From the NCBI GenBank assembly GCA_030824115.1, contig JAVBYI010000019.1, forward strand, positions 55,780-119,779: a stretch of DNA of 64,000 bases. Direction: 5' to 3'. The position numbers and the translations under genes were made by a program. Under the pieces are notes generated by a model, which ran no database searches, was not told where the DNA came from, and saw only the letters and a program-made list of their open reading frames with translations. The stretch is from Rhodocyclaceae bacterium (GTDB taxonomy: Bacteria > Pseudomonadota > Gammaproteobacteria > Burkholderiales > Rhodocyclaceae). Below, in pieces: positions 51,203 to 63,762 of the stretch; the first letter of the stretch is position 1; each line of letters opens with the position of its first letter.

Positions 51203-51298
51203 CAAGCTTATGTATGAAGGGGTGGAATACGCAGTGGCTTTGGGCATAAGGCATACTCACGTGGCTATAATCTTGGCAAATCAACAAGAGGAGGATGC

Positions 51299-52291
51299 AT
51301 GAGCTTCAAGGCCTACTTGATCCGTCAGGACGCTGACAAGGTGGTCTCGGCGTTTACCGAGATGTCCGAAGACCAACTCGATGCGGGTGATGTAACCATT
51401 GCGGTGGCCTACTCCGGCATCAACTACAAAGATGCGTTGGCGGCGACGGGTGCCGGTCGCATCATCCGGCGCTTCCCCTGTATTGGCGGTATTGATCTTT
51501 CTGGAACAGTGATTCAAAGCGACAGCCCTGATTTCAAGCCGGGTGATCAGGTACTGGCGACCAATTTTGATATTGGGGTAGCGCATCACGGAGGTTTTGC
51601 CGAGCGCGCTCGCGTGCCTGCCGCCTGGGTGAGAAAGTTGCCGGCAGGTTTGAGTTTGCGCGACGCGATGGCGCTGGGAACGGCGGGGTTTACGGCAGGC
51701 TTGGCGATCGTGCGTATGGAGCACGAAGGCCTGAAGCCCAGCAATGGCCCGGTCATTGTCTCCGGGGCCACTGGCGGCGTCGGCAGTATTGCCATCGAGA
51801 TTCTCGCCAAGCAGGGTTATACGGTGCACGCGTTGACCGGCAAGGCAGAGTCGGCGGACTATCTCAAGGCGCTTGGCGCGCGTGAAATCATCCTGCGCGC
51901 CAGTCTTGATCTGGCAAAAATTCGGCCACTGGGTGCGGCCATGTGGGCCGGGGCAATCGACAATCTGGGTGGTGATGTACTGTCCTGGATGGCCAGTACG
52001 ATGCAACCGAACGGCACCATCGCGAGCATCGGTTTGGCAGCCAGCATGGAGTTCAAAACCACTGTGGCACCTTTCATCCTGCGCGGGGTGTCGCTGCTGG
52101 GCATTGACTCCGGTGCGATCGGCGAACCTTTGCGCAGTGAGGTCTGGCGCAAGCTCGGTGGCGAATGGCGGCCGGACAAGGTGATTGCGCAAGCGCGTGA
52201 AATTGCATTCGATGAACTGCCGGATGCATTCGATGATTTTCTGAAGTCCCGCATTACCGGACGCGTCATCGTGCGCGTTCAGGATCAATAA
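51299..52291 (+). CDS. acuI: acrylyl-CoA reductase-type oxidoreductase (AcuI/YhdH family)
   Basis: Zinc-free medium-chain dehydrogenase using NADPH to reduce acryloyl-CoA to propionyl-CoA. The 330-residue protein has VAYSGINYKDALAATGAG, PCIGGIDLSGTV, then the nucleotide-binding VSGATGGVGSIAIEIL and FILRGVSLLGIDS. It precedes prpE by 27 bases on the same strand; together they handle acrylate/propionate CoA esters. A purine-rich AAGAGGAGG before the ATG is a strong ribosome site. Confidence 0.88.
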   Translation: MSFKAYLIRQDADKVVSAFTEMSEDQLDAGDVTIAVAYSGINYKDALAATGAGRIIRRFPCIGGIDLSGTVIQSDSPDFKPGDQVLATNFDIGVAHHGGFAERARVPAAWVRKLPAGLSLRDAMALGTAGFTAGLAIVRMEHEGLKPSNGPVIVSGATGGVGSIAIEILAKQGYTVHALTGKAESADYLKALGAREIILRASLDLAKIRPLGAAMWAGAIDNLGGDVLSWMASTMQPNGTIASIGLAASMEFKTTVAPFILRGVSLLGIDSGAIGEPLRSEVWRKLGGEWRPDKVIAQAREIAFDELPDAFDDFLKSRITGRVIVRVQDQ

Positions 52292-52318
52292 CTAAATCTG
52301 TCAGAGGGGAGTGAGACA

Positions 52319-54208
52319 ATGAAATACGTGGATTTTCACCGTCGTTCCATCGAGGATCGTGATGGCTTCTGGGCCGAGCAGGCGCAACTGGTGGACTGGC
52401 AAACGCCGCCGCAAACCATTTGCGATTACAGCAAGCCGCCGTTCGTCAAGTGGTTCTCGGGTGGCAAGATCAACCTGTGCCATAACGCGGTGGATCGTCA
52501 TGCGGCCAAGCGGCCGAATGATCGCGCGCTGATCTATGTTTCCACCGAGACTAACGAAGAAAAGATCTACAGCTTCGCCGAGTTGAAAGCCGAAGTGATG
52601 CGCATGGCGGCGATCTATCAGAGCCTGGGTGTTAAAAAGGGTGATCGCGTACTGATCTACATGCCAATGATTGCGCAGGCAACGTTTGCCATCCTTGCCT
52701 GCGCTCGTATCGGCGCCATCCATTCCGTGGTGTTTGGTGGCTTTGCTTCCGGTTCGCTGGCCACGCGCATTGACGATGCCAAGCCCGTGCTGATCGTTTC
52801 TTCGGATGCCGGCATGCGCAACGGCAAGGCTGTGCCCTACAAGCATTTGCTCGACGAGGCCATCAATCTGGCCGAGTACAAGCCGGCCAAAGTGCTCATG
52901 GTTGAGCGTGGCCTGGACAAGGACTATCCCAAGGTGGCCGGACGCGACGTCGATTACGCCAGCCTGCGCAGCCAGCACATGGATGTCGACGTGCCTTGCG
53001 AGTGGATGGAGTCCTCCGAACCGTCCTACATCCTTTATACCTCTGGTACCACCGGCAAGCCCAAGGGTGTGCAGCGCGATACCGGCGGCTATGCCGTGGC
53101 CCTTGCCGCCAGCATGAAGAACATCTACTGCGGCTACGAGGGGGAAACCTATTTCTCCACATCGGACATCGGCTGGGTGGTCGGTCACAGCTACATCATC
53201 TACGGCCCGCTGATCGCCGGCATGGCTACCGTCATGTACGAAGGCACACCGCTGCGTCCCGACCCCGGTATCTGGTGGCAGATCGTCGAGAAGTACAAGG
53301 TCAACGTGATGTTTTCCGCGCCGACCGCAGCTCGTGTCCTGAAGAAACAGGATACGGCCTACATGCACAAGTACGACATCTCGTCCCTGCGTCATCTGTT
53401 CATGGCCGGTGAGCCGCTCGATCAGCCGACCCATGAGTGGATCATGGGCGAGCTTGGCATTCCGGTCATTGACAACTACTGGCAGACCGAGACCGGCTGG
53501 CCGATGCTTTCGTCATGCCCCGGTGTCGAGAAGACCAAGCTCAAGTTCGGCTCACCCAGCTTCCCGGTCTATGGCTACAACCTCAAGATATTCCGCGAGG
53601 ATGGTTCCGAGTGCGGCCCTAACGAGAAGGGCATTGCGGCCGTCATACCGCCGCTTCCGCCTGGTTGCCTTTCCACCGTATGGGGGCAGGATGAGCGCTT
53701 CGTCAGCACCTATTTCTCCCTGTTTAAGGATCCGCTGGTGTATTCCTCGTTCGACTGGGCGATCAAGGACGAGGAGGGCTACTACACTATCCTTGGCCGT
53801 ACCGACGACGTCATCAACGTGGCTGGCCATCGTCTCGGCACGCGCGAGATCGAGGAGGCCGTGCAGAACCATCCGGCCATCGCTGAAGTCGCGGTGGTTG
53901 GTGTCGAAGACAAGCTGAAAGGCCAGGAACCGATGGCGTTTGCCGTGGTCAAGGACGCCGCCAGGATTGCTACCCCTGAATTGCGCGCGGCGCTGGAAGC
54001 CGAGGTGAAGAAGACCGTCGATGGCATCCTCGGCGCCATCGCGCGGCCGAAGCATGTGCATTTCGTGACTGGTCTGCCCAAGACACGCTCCGGCAAAATG
54101 CTGCGTCGCTCCATTCAGGCACTGGCCGAAGGCCGTGATCCGGGCGATCTGACCACCCTGGATGATCCGACCACGCTGGAACAGATTAAAAACATCCTGA
54201 AAGGCTGA
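52319..54208 (+). CDS. prpE: propionate-CoA ligase
   Basis: AMP-forming acyl-CoA synthetase for propionate. The 629-residue protein has YVDFHRRSIEDRDGFW, TSGTTGKPKGVQRDTGGYAVAL (shared with PrpE rather than Acs, in which the equivalent is TSGSTGKPKG), NYWQTETGWPM, GRTDDVINVAGHRLGT and the acetylation-site lysine in KTRSGKMLRRS. acuI upstream supports propionyl-CoA metabolism. The methylcitrate genes are not in the window. Confidence 0.92.
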   Translation: MKYVDFHRRSIEDRDGFWAEQAQLVDWQTPPQTICDYSKPPFVKWFSGGKINLCHNAVDRHAAKRPNDRALIYVSTETNEEKIYSFAELKAEVMRMAAIYQSLGVKKGDRVLIYMPMIAQATFAILACARIGAIHSVVFGGFASGSLATRIDDAKPVLIVSSDAGMRNGKAVPYKHLLDEAINLAEYKPAKVLMVERGLDKDYPKVAGRDVDYASLRSQHMDVDVPCEWMESSEPSYILYTSGTTGKPKGVQRDTGGYAVALAASMKNIYCGYEGETYFSTSDIGWVVGHSYIIYGPLIAGMATVMYEGTPLRPDPGIWWQIVEKYKVNVMFSAPTAARVLKKQDTAYMHKYDISSLRHLFMAGEPLDQPTHEWIMGELGIPVIDNYWQTETGWPMLSSCPGVEKTKLKFGSPSFPVYGYNLKIFREDGSECGPNEKGIAAVIPPLPPGCLSTVWGQDERFVSTYFSLFKDPLVYSSFDWAIKDEEGYYTILGRTDDVINVAGHRLGTREIEEAVQNHPAIAEVAVVGVEDKLKGQEPMAFAVVKDAARIATPELRAALEAEVKKTVDGILGAIARPKHVHFVTGLPKTRSGKMLRRSIQALAEGRDPGDLTTLDDPTTLEQIKNILKG

Positions 54209-54214
54209 AAGCGG

Positions 54215-54242
54215 TAGACGAGGGGCATGTTTCATGTAGAAT
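54215..54242 (+). promoter_or_regulatory. promoter of tRNA-Val
   Basis: TAGACG, 16 bases, TAGAAT; the tRNA starts 22 bases after the -10 box. Confidence 0.55.
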
Positions 54243-54264
54243 GCGCCCCTCTTTGTTGTACTGC

Positions 54265-54341
54265 AGGCGCGTAGCTCAGCTGGTTAGAGCACCACCTTGA
54301 CATGGTGGGGGTCGTTGGTTCGAGTCCAATCGCGCCTACCA
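54265..54341 (+). tRNA. tRNA-Val (anticodon GAC)
   Basis: AGGCGCG pairs with CGCGCCT; stem CCACC/GGTGG closes the loop TTGACAT giving GAC. T-arm has GGTTCGAGTCC. CCA is encoded. Confidence 0.95.
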
Positions 54342-54350
54342 AATCTGTCC

Positions 54351-54387
54351 AAACGGGCCAGTCTCATGACTGGCCCGTTTGCTTTTC
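54351..54387. terminator. terminator after tRNA-Val
   Basis: Thirteen-base stem AAACGGGCCAGTC / GACTGGCCCGTTT, loop TCAT, then GCTTTT. The loop overlaps the stop of the convergent dipeptidase gene, so it may serve both. Confidence 0.88.
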
Positions 54388-55110
54388 GGCAATCTGATCG
54401 GCGCGACCGTAGATTGCCAGGGGCTTGCCCAGTGACCAGGCCCACATTTGATCCCCCAGCGAGAAATGCCACCATTCGTTGCCATGCCGGCAAAAGCCGG
54501 CGGTGGTCATGACTTCATTCAGCAGTTTGCGGTACCCGTGGAAGTCACATTCGGGCACCTTGGTTGCTGTCGCGTAATGTTCGGGATAGGCACGTTCGGT
54601 GGTTTCATCAATCGGGCAGCCCATGTCAATTTCATGGCCTGAGTCATCTTCCAGCGTTAGGTCAACTGCTGCGCCCGTGCTGTGAGGTGGAGGGGTGCGT
54701 GGATCGTTGCTCGGTATGCCCCAGAACTCGAATACCTTGGTAGCCAGTGTTTCATAGGCTTGTGGGTCATGTATTGCCAGATCGTCGGGACTGGCATATT
54801 GAGTCAGCGATTTTCCCGTGAGTTGGGCTTGGTGTTGGAATTCTTGCCACACCATGAACGATTGAACTGCTACGGGGCGGTAGGCATCAAAAAGTTTCAG
54901 GTGCCAGCCCGGTCGGCACGCGGCAAGTCTTCGTTGGGCTTGTAATAGGGCGTCGAGTACTTGGCGCCTGAGCATCCAGGGAGAGGTGGTGCCATACGGT
55001 GCGCCCAGTCGAACATACGGGTGGGGCCGGGTGAAGGAAAACACCCCGTCCGGAATGGCGATGAGAGGATCGTGGGACTCATGAATGGCAACTGCACGAT
55101 AGGTTTTCAT
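54364..55110 (-). CDS. D-alanyl-D-alanine dipeptidase (VanX/DdpX family)
   Basis: Zinc M15D peptidase that cuts D-Ala-D-Ala, used to recycle cell wall or as a nutrient route. From ATG 55110 it has 248 residues, with LKLFDAYRPVAVQ, the zinc motif HSTGAAVDLTL (His and Asp), a second acidic part EIDMGCPIDETTE and the EWWHFS motif holding Glu and His. No signal peptide is visible, so it is likely cytoplasmic like E. coli DdpX. No VanA/H neighbours, so a resistance role is unlikely. Confidence 0.88.
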   Translation of the reverse strand: MKTYRAVAIHESHDPLIAIPDGVFSFTRPHPYVRLGAPYGTTSPWMLRRQVLDALLQAQRRLAACRPGWHLKLFDAYRPVAVQSFMVWQEFQHQAQLTGKSLTQYASPDDLAIHDPQAYETLATKVFEFWGIPSNDPRTPPPHSTGAAVDLTLEDDSGHEIDMGCPIDETTERAYPEHYATATKVPECDFHGYRKLLNEVMTTAGFCRHGNEWWHFSLGDQMWAWSLGKPLAIYGRADQIAEKQTGQS

Positions 55111-55158
55111 GGTGGTTGAGTGCACTTAGGCTCATCCTGAACATACAATGAGAAATAA

Positions 55159-55187
55159 TTGATAAATATGAAAGCAAATGATATATT
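55159..55187 (+). promoter_or_regulatory. promoter of the HTH-receiver pair
   Basis: TTGATA, 17 bases, TATATT in an unusually AT-rich stretch, 38 bases before the first HTH-receiver gene. Confidence 0.6.
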
Positions 55188-55225
55188 TGATTTAAGTTAT
55201 GTATTGAATCGAACGACAACACGTC

Positions 55226-55852
55226 ATGGCTTATCGGAATCGGGTTCCAAAGACATTTTGCACGACGCGCGAGGCGGCGGAGCTATTGGGGGTTTCTTTG
55301 CGTACCGCACAGTTGTGGACGGAAAGTGGTCTTCTGAAGGCGTGGAAAACCGACGGGGGCCATCGGCGCATTTCGCGTGAGTCTATCGAGCGCTTACTGG
55401 CGGTTCCTTCGCGGCACGGTGTGACGAAGGTCTGCAAGTCGTTTAAGCCGGCGGCTCAATCAGTGAAAGCTTATCAATTGTCGATTCTGGTGGTGGCGGA
55501 TGAGGATGATTTGTGCCGGCTCTATGAGACTTCCTTGTCGCGCTGGTCAATGCGTCCCTGTGTCACTGTGGTGTCGGATGAATATGAAGCCTTGATCCGG
55601 GTTGGCTTGCAGCGGCCGGATATGGTGATTGTCGATCTGCAGCAACCGGACTCGAATGACTTGCAGAAGATTCAGTCGATACGTACCGTGCCGGAGCTGG
55701 CGAAAACCAGCATTGTCGTGGTGACTGATCATGGTCTTGGCGATATCAAAGATCCGAGTGGCATTCCTCCCGGCATTCCGGTACTGCCCAAGCCAATCCC
55801 ATTCGACCAACTGCGCGGTATTGCGGAGCAGATTGCCTTCACGCGCATTTGA
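55226..55852 (+). CDS. MerR/excisionase-type HTH fused to receiver domain, paralogue 1
   Basis: A 208-residue protein. Residues ~10-58 form a winged helix of the MerR/excisionase type (CTTREAAELLGVSLRTAQLW and AWKTDGGHRRIS). After a short linker, a receiver domain follows (ILVVADEDDLCRLYE; Asp in MVIVDLQQPD; VVVTDHG; LPKPIPF). The acidic pair is ADEDD rather than the canonical EDD. This reversed order (DNA binding first, receiver second) is uncommon. It is followed 137 bases later by a close paralogue. Confidence 0.85.
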   Translation: MAYRNRVPKTFCTTREAAELLGVSLRTAQLWTESGLLKAWKTDGGHRRISRESIERLLAVPSRHGVTKVCKSFKPAAQSVKAYQLSILVVADEDDLCRLYETSLSRWSMRPCVTVVSDEYEALIRVGLQRPDMVIVDLQQPDSNDLQKIQSIRTVPELAKTSIVVVTDHGLGDIKDPSGIPPGIPVLPKPIPFDQLRGIAEQIAFTRI

Positions 55853-55877
55853 TTGGTTCCTCATCTGACGGTTGCTA

Positions 55878-55899
55878 TGCACTTTGTAGTAAAAGTGCA
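55878..55899. repeat. 8-base inverted repeat between the two HTH-receiver genes
   Basis: TGCACTTT and AAAGTGCA around a six-base spacer. It has no T-tract, so an operator or RNA hairpin is more likely than a terminator. Confidence 0.5.
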
Positions 55900-55989
55900 G
55901 TTTAGACATGCAGTCGGTCGATGAATTTGATAACATCCGACAAAATTGATATGCAACTGATGCGGGGTTCATTCCCGAGGCGATCCGCT

Positions 55990-56613
55990 ATGTTCAAACG
56001 TGAGTTTTGTACGACCCGTGAAGCTGCCGAGGTGTTGGGTGTATCGCTGCGAACTGCCCAGTTGTGGGTGGATAGTGGCATTCTCCAGGCTTGGAAAACC
56101 GAGGGCGGGCATCGTCGCATCAGCGTGGATTCGGTTGAGAAGCTGATGCGTACCGGAAATTCCACCCAGGCATCGGGCAATGCGAACGGAGCAAGAGCCG
56201 GTGTCCCCGTCGATTTGACGCGCCTGAAAATTCTGGTAGTCGAAGACGACAACACGCTGATCAAGCTGTATCGCACCTACATCGGTTCATGGAACCTGCC
56301 CCTGCAGATTTCCACGGCCTTGAATGGCTACGAAGCCCTGATGCTGATCGGACGCGAACAGCCCGACCTGATGATTGCCGACCTGAGCATGCCCGGTATG
56401 GATGGTTTTCAGATGATTCGCACCTTGGCAGGATCTTCATTCCGCGAGGGCATGGAAATCGTGGTTGTGACCGGCATGGAAGACGCGGATATTGCCGCGC
56501 AGGGTGGCTTGCCGGAAAACATCAAGGTGTTCCACAAGCCGATTCCCTTTGTCGAACTGCGGGCGATGGTTGAGGCGATGATGGCCGAACGCGCCGCGCT
56601 GGTTCAGGGCTGA
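55990..56613 (+). CDS. MerR/excisionase-type HTH fused to receiver domain, paralogue 2
   Basis: From ATG 55990 the protein has 207 residues and parallels the upstream gene along its whole length: FCTTREAAEVLGVSLRTAQLW, AWKTEGGHRRIS, then a canonical receiver (ILVVEDDNTLIKLYR; Asp in LMIADLSMPGMDG; VVVTGMED; FHKPIPF). Longer starts exist at 55963 and 55921, but the paralogue length favours 55990. The tandem arrangement points to duplication. It probably takes phosphate from the large hybrid kinase nearby (inference). Confidence 0.87.
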   Translation: MFKREFCTTREAAEVLGVSLRTAQLWVDSGILQAWKTEGGHRRISVDSVEKLMRTGNSTQASGNANGARAGVPVDLTRLKILVVEDDNTLIKLYRTYIGSWNLPLQISTALNGYEALMLIGREQPDLMIADLSMPGMDGFQMIRTLAGSSFREGMEIVVVTGMEDADIAAQGGLPENIKVFHKPIPFVELRAMVEAMMAERAALVQG

Positions 56614-56619
56614 GATAGC

Positions 56620-57233
56620 TTACTTACGCTCGCTGTAGGTCGGCAGCGTGATGCGAAAGGCCATCGCCAGCAGGCGGGCCAGCAACACGATGGCCATGCC
56701 GCACCAGGCGGCCACCACCGCCGAAACCTCAAGGCGCTGCAGACCGATCATGCCGAGTGCGCCCAGCCAGGCGGCGGATGCGTAAAGTTCGCCGCGCACG
56801 AAAATCAGTGGCACCTGATTGCACAGCACATCACGCAAGACCCCGCCGACCACGCCGGTAATCACGCCGAGCAGGCTCGCCACTAGCCACGGGGCCTCCC
56901 ACGCCAGCGCAATCTGCGTGCCGACGATGGTGAACAGCGCCAGACCAATTGCATCGGGAATCAGGAACAGACGCGGCGGCAACTTGAGGCCGCGCACGAC
57001 GAAGAACACCAGCACCGTGGTGACGAGGGCGACGATCAGGTAGGTCTGGTCGCTGATCCAGAACACCGGCCGGTCGAGCAGCATGTCGCGAATCGTGCCG
57101 CCCCCCAGCGCGGTGGCACAGCCGACCATGACGACACCGACCAGATCCATCTGCTTGCGCCCGGCATCCAGCACGCCGGTGAGTGCGCTGACCGCCACTG
57201 CGGCGAGACCGATCCAGTAGAGCAGGGCTTCCA

Positions 57234-57234
<1 letters not shown>
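56620..57234 (-). CDS. TRIC-type cation channel family protein (YadS/YicG)
   Basis: A 204-residue inner-membrane protein with seven hydrophobic helices in two inverted repeats, each with a Gly-rich motif: ALGGGTIRDML and VVGGVLRDVL. Bacterial TRIC homologues conduct cations; physiological role is uncertain. Its start shares a base with the stop of the hybrid kinase, suggesting co-transcription. Confidence 0.88.
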
Positions 57235-60032
<2,798 letters not shown>

Positions 60033-60146
60033 CGATGAATTGCAGAATTTTCGTCTGGATGAACTTTTGTACGATTTTCTCGCCTGGCAGGAAGTGGCGC
60101 CCTAAAATAGACAACCAGCATTGACAAACTTTCAGCGGAGGTAACC

Positions 60147-61139
60147 ATGGTCGATGACAATTCAAGCGAACTGCCCCGGCATCGGGTAATGGTGGTCGAT
60201 GACGAACAGGGCATCGTCAATGCCGTGCGCCGTGAGTTGAATACGCCGCCCCTCGGCAGGATTCGCTATGAGGTCGAAACCTTCACCGATCCGCGAGCTG
60301 CACTGGCAAGGGCGCGTGAGCAGGAATTCGAGGTTGTGCTGTCTGATTACCGCATGCCCGAAATGACCGGCCTGGAATTTCTAACGGAACTCGGCAAGAT
60401 TCAGCCCGACTGCGCGCGCGTTGTGCTCTCAGGTCAGACCGACTTCGACGCGTTGGTGCAAATGATCAACGAAACGCACGTCTATCGGTTCATTCCCAAG
60501 CCCTGGACCAGCTACTTCCTCAAGAGCACACTGGCACAGGCGATCAACTTTCGCCGGGTGAATGTCGAAAACAATCAACTGGCCCGGCAGTTGCGACAGC
60601 ATGGCATTGATTTGCCAATCGGCTCGGTCAATGACATGGATCAGGTGCTGGTGGTGGATGATGATGTCAATGTTGCGAATGCCGTGGCACGCTGTTTGAC
60701 GCGGCGCAGTGCGCTTGATGACGTGTTTCGTGAGGTGCGCGAGGAGACGCACAGTCGTCTGCCGGACATCAATCCGCAGCGCATCAGTGTGCAGATTACC
60801 GACTCACCACAGCATGCCCTGAAAATGGCGGATGAGGTCACCTTCTCCTGCGTGATTACCGACTACCGCATGCCGGTGATGGATGGGGCACAGTTTCTGA
60901 CCCAGTTTGCCGAGAAACAACCCGATTGCGCCTGCATCATGCTTTCCGGCGCGGCCAATATGGAGAGCGTGGTGATTGCGCTCGATCTGGCCCACATCCA
61001 TGCCTTCATCACCAAGCCCTGGGTCGATTACGAACTGCGTGCCGCCGTGGCGCAGGCCTTGATGCGTCGTCGCCTGCAAATCGAGAATCGCATCCTGGCG
61101 CAGATGTGCAAGGCACGCAATCTCGGGGCTGTTGATTAA
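60147..61139 (+). CDS. tandem double-receiver protein
   Basis: A 330-residue protein with two CheY-like receivers and no visible output domain. Receiver 1: VMVVDDEQGIVNAVRREL, Asp in VVLSDYRMPEMTG, FIPKPW. Receiver 2: VLVVDDDVNVANAVAR, Asp in CVITDYRMPVMDG, FITKPW. The DYRMP and KPW signatures resemble RpfG/PatA-type receivers. A perfect GGAGG lies before the ATG. It may act as a phosphate relay or scaffold between the divergent hybrid kinase and the next c-di-GMP gene (inference). Confidence 0.88.
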   Translation: MVDDNSSELPRHRVMVVDDEQGIVNAVRRELNTPPLGRIRYEVETFTDPRAALARAREQEFEVVLSDYRMPEMTGLEFLTELGKIQPDCARVVLSGQTDFDALVQMINETHVYRFIPKPWTSYFLKSTLAQAINFRRVNVENNQLARQLRQHGIDLPIGSVNDMDQVLVVDDDVNVANAVARCLTRRSALDDVFREVREETHSRLPDINPQRISVQITDSPQHALKMADEVTFSCVITDYRMPVMDGAQFLTQFAEKQPDCACIMLSGAANMESVVIALDLAHIHAFITKPWVDYELRAAVAQALMRRRLQIENRILAQMCKARNLGAVD

Positions 61140-61155
61140 GGCAACTGTAAAAGAA

Positions 61156-63762
61156 CTATTTGTGTGATGGTGCGCTGCTGTTGTAGTTATTGGCATATTG
61201 GCGAAAGGCCGCGCGCAGGGTGTCGATCAACTCCATTTCGTCCCAGGGTTTGGTGAGAAACTTGAATATCTCACCGCGGTTGATGGCTTCGGTCAGGCTT
61301 TCCAGCCCGGTATAGCCGGACAGAACCATGCGCACCGTTTGCGGGTGCATCGAGCGTACACGCTCAAGCAGTTCCGTGCCGGTCATGCCGGTCATGCGCT
61401 GGTCGGTGAGAATTACGCCCACTTGGTGCTCGGCCAGCAAGGCAAGGGCTTCCTCGCCACTACTGGCCGTGAGGATCAGGTAGTTCTCGCGGCGCAGCAG
61501 CCGTTTCAGCGACGACACCACGCTCGATTCATCGTCCACCAGTAACAAGGTTTGCAAGGACTCATTGTCGACAGGAATCTGCGGTGGGTGGAAGCTTTCA
61601 AGGAAGTGCGTCATCTCATCTGCCGGCAAGGGTTTGCAGACGTGGTAGCCCTGGATGGAATCGCATTGCAGCGTGCGCAGGTAGCGCGCCTGCCCCGGCT
61701 CCTCGACCCCTTCGGCAATCACTTCGAGGCCGAAGCTGTGACCGAGGGCGATGACGGCCTTGACGATTGAGGCATTGCTGCTGCTGGTGGTCATATTGCG
61801 CACGAAGGAGATGTCCACCTTGAGTTTGTGCACTTCGAGTTGCTGCAGATAGGAGAGCGAGGAGTAGCCGGTACCGAAGTCGTCAATCGAGATGCGCACG
61901 CCCAGCGCCTTGAGATCAGCAAGCGACCTGAAGGCTTCTTCGCGATCGGCCATGACAAAGCTTTCGGTGATTTCCAGCTCCAACTGGGCGGGCTGAATGC
62001 CGCTTTCCGCCAGGGCATGCCGTACCGAGTCGACCAGATGGCCTCGGCTCAACTGGACGGCGGAGACGTTCACGGCAGTGTGGCGCGGGGTCAGACCGGC
62101 GGCTGACCAGACCTTGATCTGGCGGCAGGCTTCATGCAGCACCCAGTCGCCCAGTGGCAGCACCAGCCCGCTTTCTTCGGCGAGCGGAATGAACTCGCCC
62201 GGCGGGATGAGGCCCCGTTGCGCATGTTGCCAGCGCACCAATGCTTCGAGGCCGACAATCTGGCCACTGATCAGGTCGACCTGCGGCTGGTAGTGGAGGA
62301 CCAGATCGTTCGATTCCAGGGCATGGCGCAGATCGGCCTCCATGCGCAAGCGATCTTTTGCCCGCTGGCTCATTTCCGGCGAGAAGAAGCGCAGCATGCC
62401 ACGGCCCTGCGTCTTGGCCTGATGCAAGGCCGCATCGGCATTGCTGAGCAGGGTCTCGGCGCTGGTGCCGTCGTCGGGATAGACGGCGATGCCGATGCTG
62501 GCACCGCTATAGACATTCTGGCCGCCAAGGGCAAATGGCTCGGCGAGCAGTTGAATCATGCCCTGGGCCAACAGATCAACCCCCGGCATTCCCGGGCCGC
62601 ATTCGATCAGCAGATTGAATTCGTCGCCACTAATGCGCGCGATGGCCTCCTGATCCGGCAGCCGGCTCTGCAGACGCTTGCTTGCCACCATTAGCATCTG
62701 GTCACCCAAACTGTGTCCGAGACTTTCGTTGATGTTCTTGAAATTGTCGAGGTCAAGGCTGAGCAGGGCGAACCGGGTCTGGTTGCGTTCGGCTTGCTGG
62801 ATCATGTGCGCGAGCATTTCGGCGAACAGTACCCGATTGGGCAGGCCGGTGAGCGCATCGCGCTGGGCCAGGATGCGGTATTTCTCCTCGCTGACCTGCA
62901 GCATGGCGGTGCGCTGGGCGACCAGATCTTCAAGGAAGCGGCGCAGGCGGGAAAGTTCCAAATGGGTGCGGATGCGCGCCCGCACCTCGTCGATATCGAA
63001 GGGCTTGGTGATGTAGTCGGCGGCGCCGAGGTTGAAGCCCTTGACCTTTTCCTGTGTGACATCGACGACGGTGACGAAGATCACCGGCATGCGGTTGCCG
63101 ATCGGCAGCGCCTTGATGCGCTGGCAGACCTCGTACCCGTCCATCTCGGGCATGACGATATCGAGCAGCACGATATCCGGTGGCCTGTCGCTGTTGATGA
63201 TGTCGAGTGCCTTGATGCCGCTGCAGGCGACCTGGATGCGATATTCGTCCTTCAGCGCCTCAAGCAGTTCGTGGACGTTTTCAGGGATGTCATCTACCAG
63301 CAGCAGGGCCGGCCTGCGGTCCGGGTCGGTATGTGCGGCGATATCGAATAGCACCGGATGGCGGTGGTAGCGTCCGAGATCCAACTGGGCGCGCACGCGC
63401 TTCTTGAGCAATTCGGCATTGACCGGTTTGCTGATGTAGTCGGCTGCGCCCATCGCCAGACCGCGCGCCTCGTCGGCGGCTTCGGCGAGTGCCGTGACAA
63501 AGATGACCGGAATATGGGCCGTGCCGGGGTCGGTTTTCAGTGCGGACAGCACCGAGTAGCCGTCCATGCCGGGCATCTTGATGTCGAGCAGGATGAGGTC
63601 TGGGGCGGGCTGGCGGCGCGCGATGTCGAGCGCCTTTTCGCCATTCGTGGCGGCCAGGATGGCGTAATCCTCGCGCAGAATGTTCATCAGCGCGTGCAGG
63701 TTTTCATTCACGTCATCGACGATCAGGATGCGCGGGCGTTCGTTCTGGAGCGGTGGATTCAT
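61156..63762 (-). CDS. receiver-receiver-GGDEF-EAL-receiver c-di-GMP protein
   Basis: An 868-residue soluble regulator. Two receivers (Asp 60 in [13 protein letters not shown]; Asp 201 in [13 protein letters not shown]) are followed by a GGDEF domain with a changed first residue (SGDEF at 378-382), then an EAL domain with intact catalytic parts (GLEALVRW with Glu 506; [17 protein letters not shown]). A third receiver closes the chain ([19 protein letters not shown]). Phosphodiesterase activity is likely; cyclase activity is uncertain with SGDEF. ATGA overlap with the next upstream gene. Confidence 0.9.
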   Translation of the reverse strand: MNPPLQNERPRILIVDDVNENLHALMNILREDYAILAATNGEKALDIARRQPAPDLILLDIKMPGMDGYSVLSALKTDPGTAHIPVIFVTALAEAADEARGLAMGAADYISKPVNAELLKKRVRAQLDLGRYHRHPVLFDIAAHTDPDRRPALLLVDDIPENVHELLEALKDEYRIQVACSGIKALDIINSDRPPDIVLLDIVMPEMDGYEVCQRIKALPIGNRMPVIFVTVVDVTQEKVKGFNLGAADYITKPFDIDEVRARIRTHLELSRLRRFLEDLVAQRTAMLQVSEEKYRILAQRDALTGLPNRVLFAEMLAHMIQQAERNQTRFALLSLDLDNFKNINESLGHSLGDQMLMVASKRLQSRLPDQEAIARISGDEFNLLIECGPGMPGVDLLAQGMIQLLAEPFALGGQNVYSGASIGIAVYPDDGTSAETLLSNADAALHQAKTQGRGMLRFFSPEMSQRAKDRLRMEADLRHALESNDLVLHYQPQVDLISGQIVGLEALVRWQHAQRGLIPPGEFIPLAEESGLVLPLGDWVLHEACRQIKVWSAAGLTPRHTAVNVSAVQLSRGHLVDSVRHALAESGIQPAQLELEITESFVMADREEAFRSLADLKALGVRISIDDFGTGYSSLSYLQQLEVHKLKVDISFVRNMTTSSSNASIVKAVIALGHSFGLEVIAEGVEEPGQARYLRTLQCDSIQGYHVCKPLPADEMTHFLESFHPPQIPVDNESLQTLLLVDDESSVVSSLKRLLRRENYLILTASSGEEALALLAEHQVGVILTDQRMTGMTGTELLERVRSMHPQTVRMVLSGYTGLESLTEAINRGEIFKFLTKPWDEMELIDTLRAAFRQYANNYNSSAPSHK

